Assembly (NCBI GenBank): GCA_023437305.1
Contig: JAEZGN010000016.1
Coordinates: forward strand, 151,896 to 215,895
Length of the DNA: 64,000 bases
Origin: Bacteroidota bacterium
Lineage (GTDB): Bacteria; Bacteroidota; Bacteroidia; Bacteroidales; Dysgonomonadaceae
Direction of reading: 5' to 3'
The notes beneath the pieces were generated by a model. It did not search any database. It was not told the DNA's origin and saw only the letters and a program-made list of their open reading frames with translations. Shown piece by piece: positions 62,263 to 64,000 of the stretch. A program made the translations under genes and the position numbers. Position 1 is the stretch's first letter. The number at the start of each line of letters is the position of its first letter.

Positions 62263-63597
62263 TTATTCAAACAGAAACGGTTTCGTATCGATAAGTTTAT
62301 GACGGTCTTCTTCAAAGAAGAATTTGTCTTCACCGAATGCCGGTTTAAGCTGATTAAACCAAGTTGCTTTAGGATTATATTCAGCAAAAAACGGGATATG
62401 TACCCATTTAGGATTACGTCCTTGAATAAAACGAAGAACAAACACCTTTTCTCCTTTCACCTTCTGTACGCCCAATACTTGTATTTTTCCGGCATGATCG
62501 CTCATACTTGGACCTCTTACCGTCCTGCATAGACCACTCACCTGCCGGTATGCTCTACGAAATATATTCCAACACTTTTCCAGTGAAAGTTCAAAGTATT
62601 GCTTAGAACCGGTATCTCTAGCTATAAACATATAATAAGGGATACAACCCAGATCAACTTGCTCACGCCACATCTGCGCCCATGTTTCAGGCTTATCATT
62701 GATATGTTTTAGTAGAGGTGATTGTGTCCGTATCTGTGCACCGGTATTCTTTATTCGTAAAATCGCGTGTTTAACAGCATCGGTAGAAAGCTCTCGTGGA
62801 TGATTAAAGTGAGCTTGAATCGATAAGTTCTTCCCTGATTTGTTAATTTCTTCAAATAACCGGATAATATCATCACTATCAGAATCCGTAAGGTATCTAT
62901 ATGGCCAGTAGGCTAATGACTTTGTACCGATACGGATAGAACGAATATGATCAAAATCGGATGTTAATAATGGTTTGATGTAACTACCGAGAATAGCAGC
63001 ATTCATTACCATTGGATCTCCACCCGTAAACAAAACATCTGTAACCTCTTTATGAACTCGCAAATACTTAAGTAACAGATCTACTTCTTTCATTGCAAAT
63101 TTCAATTCGCTCATCCCTGAGAATTGAGGCCATCTAAAACAAAATGTACAATAAGCATGGCAAGTTTGTCCCTGACTGGGAAAGAACAATACCGTTTCGG
63201 GGTATTTGTGTTGAATACCTTTCAGCTTTATTTCTCCTAAAGATGGTACATTGTGCTCCTGACCCGCAGGATTTGGGTTTAAAGAAAGACGTATTTTGTG
63301 TATTTTATCTTCAATAATAGATTTTTCAACATTGTCATCCAATAACTGTTCAACTATCGCATAATGCTTTTTATCAAGCATTCCTTTTCTTGGAAAATTT
63401 AATGTAAATATCGGATCTGTGTCGATATTATCCCAATCTATCAGTTCATCTATTACATAATTATTTGTTTTGAATGGTAGTACTCTTCCTACAACTTCAA
63501 TATCCTTTACAAACTCCTTTGGAATGTTGGCTATTTGAGGTATAGATTGATAATTGTGTAACGTGTAAGTTTTTAATTGATTTCGGGATTTATTCAT
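62263..63597 (-). CDS. KamA-family radical SAM aminomutase (lysine 2,3-aminomutase-like)
   Basis: This 444-residue protein carries the radical SAM cluster motif TCHAYCTFCFRW near residues 141-152 and VLFTGGDPMVM near 190. QAHFNHPRELSTDAVKHAI and RTQSPLLKHIND follow, all characteristic of KamA enzymes. The C-terminal DHAGKIQVLGV (about 367-377) holds a Lys that may bind PLP. KamA converts L-lysine to beta-lysine, while relatives act on Glu, Arg or protein-bound lysine (EpmB). The sequence CFRWPQFSGM and the long N-terminus differ from EpmB, so a free amino acid substrate is favoured. No lysine-degradation partners are in the window. Confidence 0.82.
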   Translation of the reverse strand: MNKSRNQLKTYTLHNYQSIPQIANIPKEFVKDIEVVGRVLPFKTNNYVIDELIDWDNIDTDPIFTLNFPRKGMLDKKHYAIVEQLLDDNVEKSIIEDKIHKIRLSLNPNPAGQEHNVPSLGEIKLKGIQHKYPETVLFFPSQGQTCHAYCTFCFRWPQFSGMSELKFAMKEVDLLLKYLRVHKEVTDVLFTGGDPMVMNAAILGSYIKPLLTSDFDHIRSIRIGTKSLAYWPYRYLTDSDSDDIIRLFEEINKSGKNLSIQAHFNHPRELSTDAVKHAILRIKNTGAQIRTQSPLLKHINDKPETWAQMWREQVDLGCIPYYMFIARDTGSKQYFELSLEKCWNIFRRAYRQVSGLCRTVRGPSMSDHAGKIQVLGVQKVKGEKVFVLRFIQGRNPKWVHIPFFAEYNPKATWFNQLKPAFGEDKFFFEEDRHKLIDTKPFLFE

Positions 63598-64000
63598 ATT
63601 ATAGTTAAGTTTTTAAACTACACTTATTTATAATATAAGCGTAGGTCATTTAATATATATTTTGTAGAGGCATAAATGCCACTAGCTGAATAATTACAAT
63701 CAGTTAAGAGGCAAAAAGACAAGCTTAAATGAAAATTAAGCTAAATTAGATAAGACTCAAAAATTTATCTTATCTGTTTATAAAATATATCACAACGATA
63801 TTTATCTAATCATATCCGGAGCAAACACTGGTACAGCTAAAAGGGTGCTATTGCGTTTGTATAAATGATTCCGGTTTGTAAATATATAAAAAATAATCGG
63901 GATACTGATCTTAAAAAAACAGAAAACGAATAAGAGGCTAACCTTATATTTGAATAAAAATAATTGATTTTCTCAATAAAAAACACCTCCCCATAGCCAA
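63598..64000. other. 403-base region without a recognised gene
   Basis: No reading frame of note and no RNA motif is seen. It presumably contains the promoter of the kamA-like gene, but no CAAAnnTA (minus-strand -7) was found near it. A short palindrome GGCATaaATGCC lies at 63669-63680. The sequence is AT-rich and may continue into a gene outside the window. Confidence 0.4.

Noticed and set aside
63669..63680. Palindrome GGCATaaATGCC in the terminal gap
   Set aside because: It is short, with no neighbouring promoter or T-run; chance is likely in a 403-base region.
1..64000. CRISPR arrays, tRNA or rRNA genes, insertion sequences, phage or integrase genes
   Set aside because: I looked for regular direct repeats, cloverleaf-like elements, transposase or integrase motifs and terminal inverted repeats, and found none I could support.

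Overview
The window looks like chromosomal DNA from an AT-rich member of the Bacteroidales. The evidence is the two SusC and two SusD proteins, many GH92 enzymes, a DUF6377-type TPR regulator, and promoters of the Bacteroidetes form (TTTG, about 20 bases, TAnnTTTG). A Dysgonomonas-like genus would fit, but the genus is inferred and not shown. I see no rRNA, tRNA, CRISPR, insertion sequence or phage gene.

Layout. Bases 1-10445 (+) are the distal part of an exopolysaccharide/O-antigen cluster: the end of a Wzc/GumC-like chain-length protein, a Wzy/ligase-like membrane protein, six glycosyltransferases, a hexapeptide acyltransferase and a Wzx-type flippase, closely packed and partly overlapping. 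Bases 10493-14090 form a metal-acquisition locus, most likely for zinc. A Fur/Zur-family regulator is divergent from a small His/Cys-rich secreted protein, a ZnuD-like TonB receptor and a His-rich DUF4625-like lipoprotein.

Bases 14232-45730 (-) are one large polysaccharide-utilisation locus (PUL). In transcription order it reads: TPR/DUF6377 regulator, SGNH esterase, GH38-like, GH92, SusD, DUF5004-like lipoprotein, DUF4961-like lipoprotein, SusC, SusD, SusC, GH92, GH2 with a discoidin domain, GH92, GH130, GH78. The set points to a mannose-rich glycan carrying rhamnose, such as a fungal rhamnomannan or a decorated mannan or N-glycan. Surface lipoproteins would capture and cut the glycan, the SusC proteins would import it, and periplasmic GH92, GH2, GH38, GH130 and GH78 enzymes would finish it.

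Bases 45995-52123 (+) encode a tripartite RND efflux pump with a small PII-like protein and a DUF2892-like membrane protein. An outer-membrane phospholipase A and a methyltransferase follow. Facing them on the minus strand, 53796-55633 is a six-gene thiol/metal operon: DUF6132, rhodanese, DUF2892, lipoprotein thioredoxin, MarR and HMA protein. Bases 55806-58929 hold a TPP riboswitch with a terminator and the thiM-thiE-tenA-thiD thiamine salvage operon. Bases 58974-62223 are an arsenic resistance locus (arsR, a GNAT gene, arsC, acr3, arsM) with three matching 16-bp operator-like palindromes. A KamA-family radical SAM aminomutase lies at 62263-63597 (-), and the last 403 bases carry no recognisable gene.
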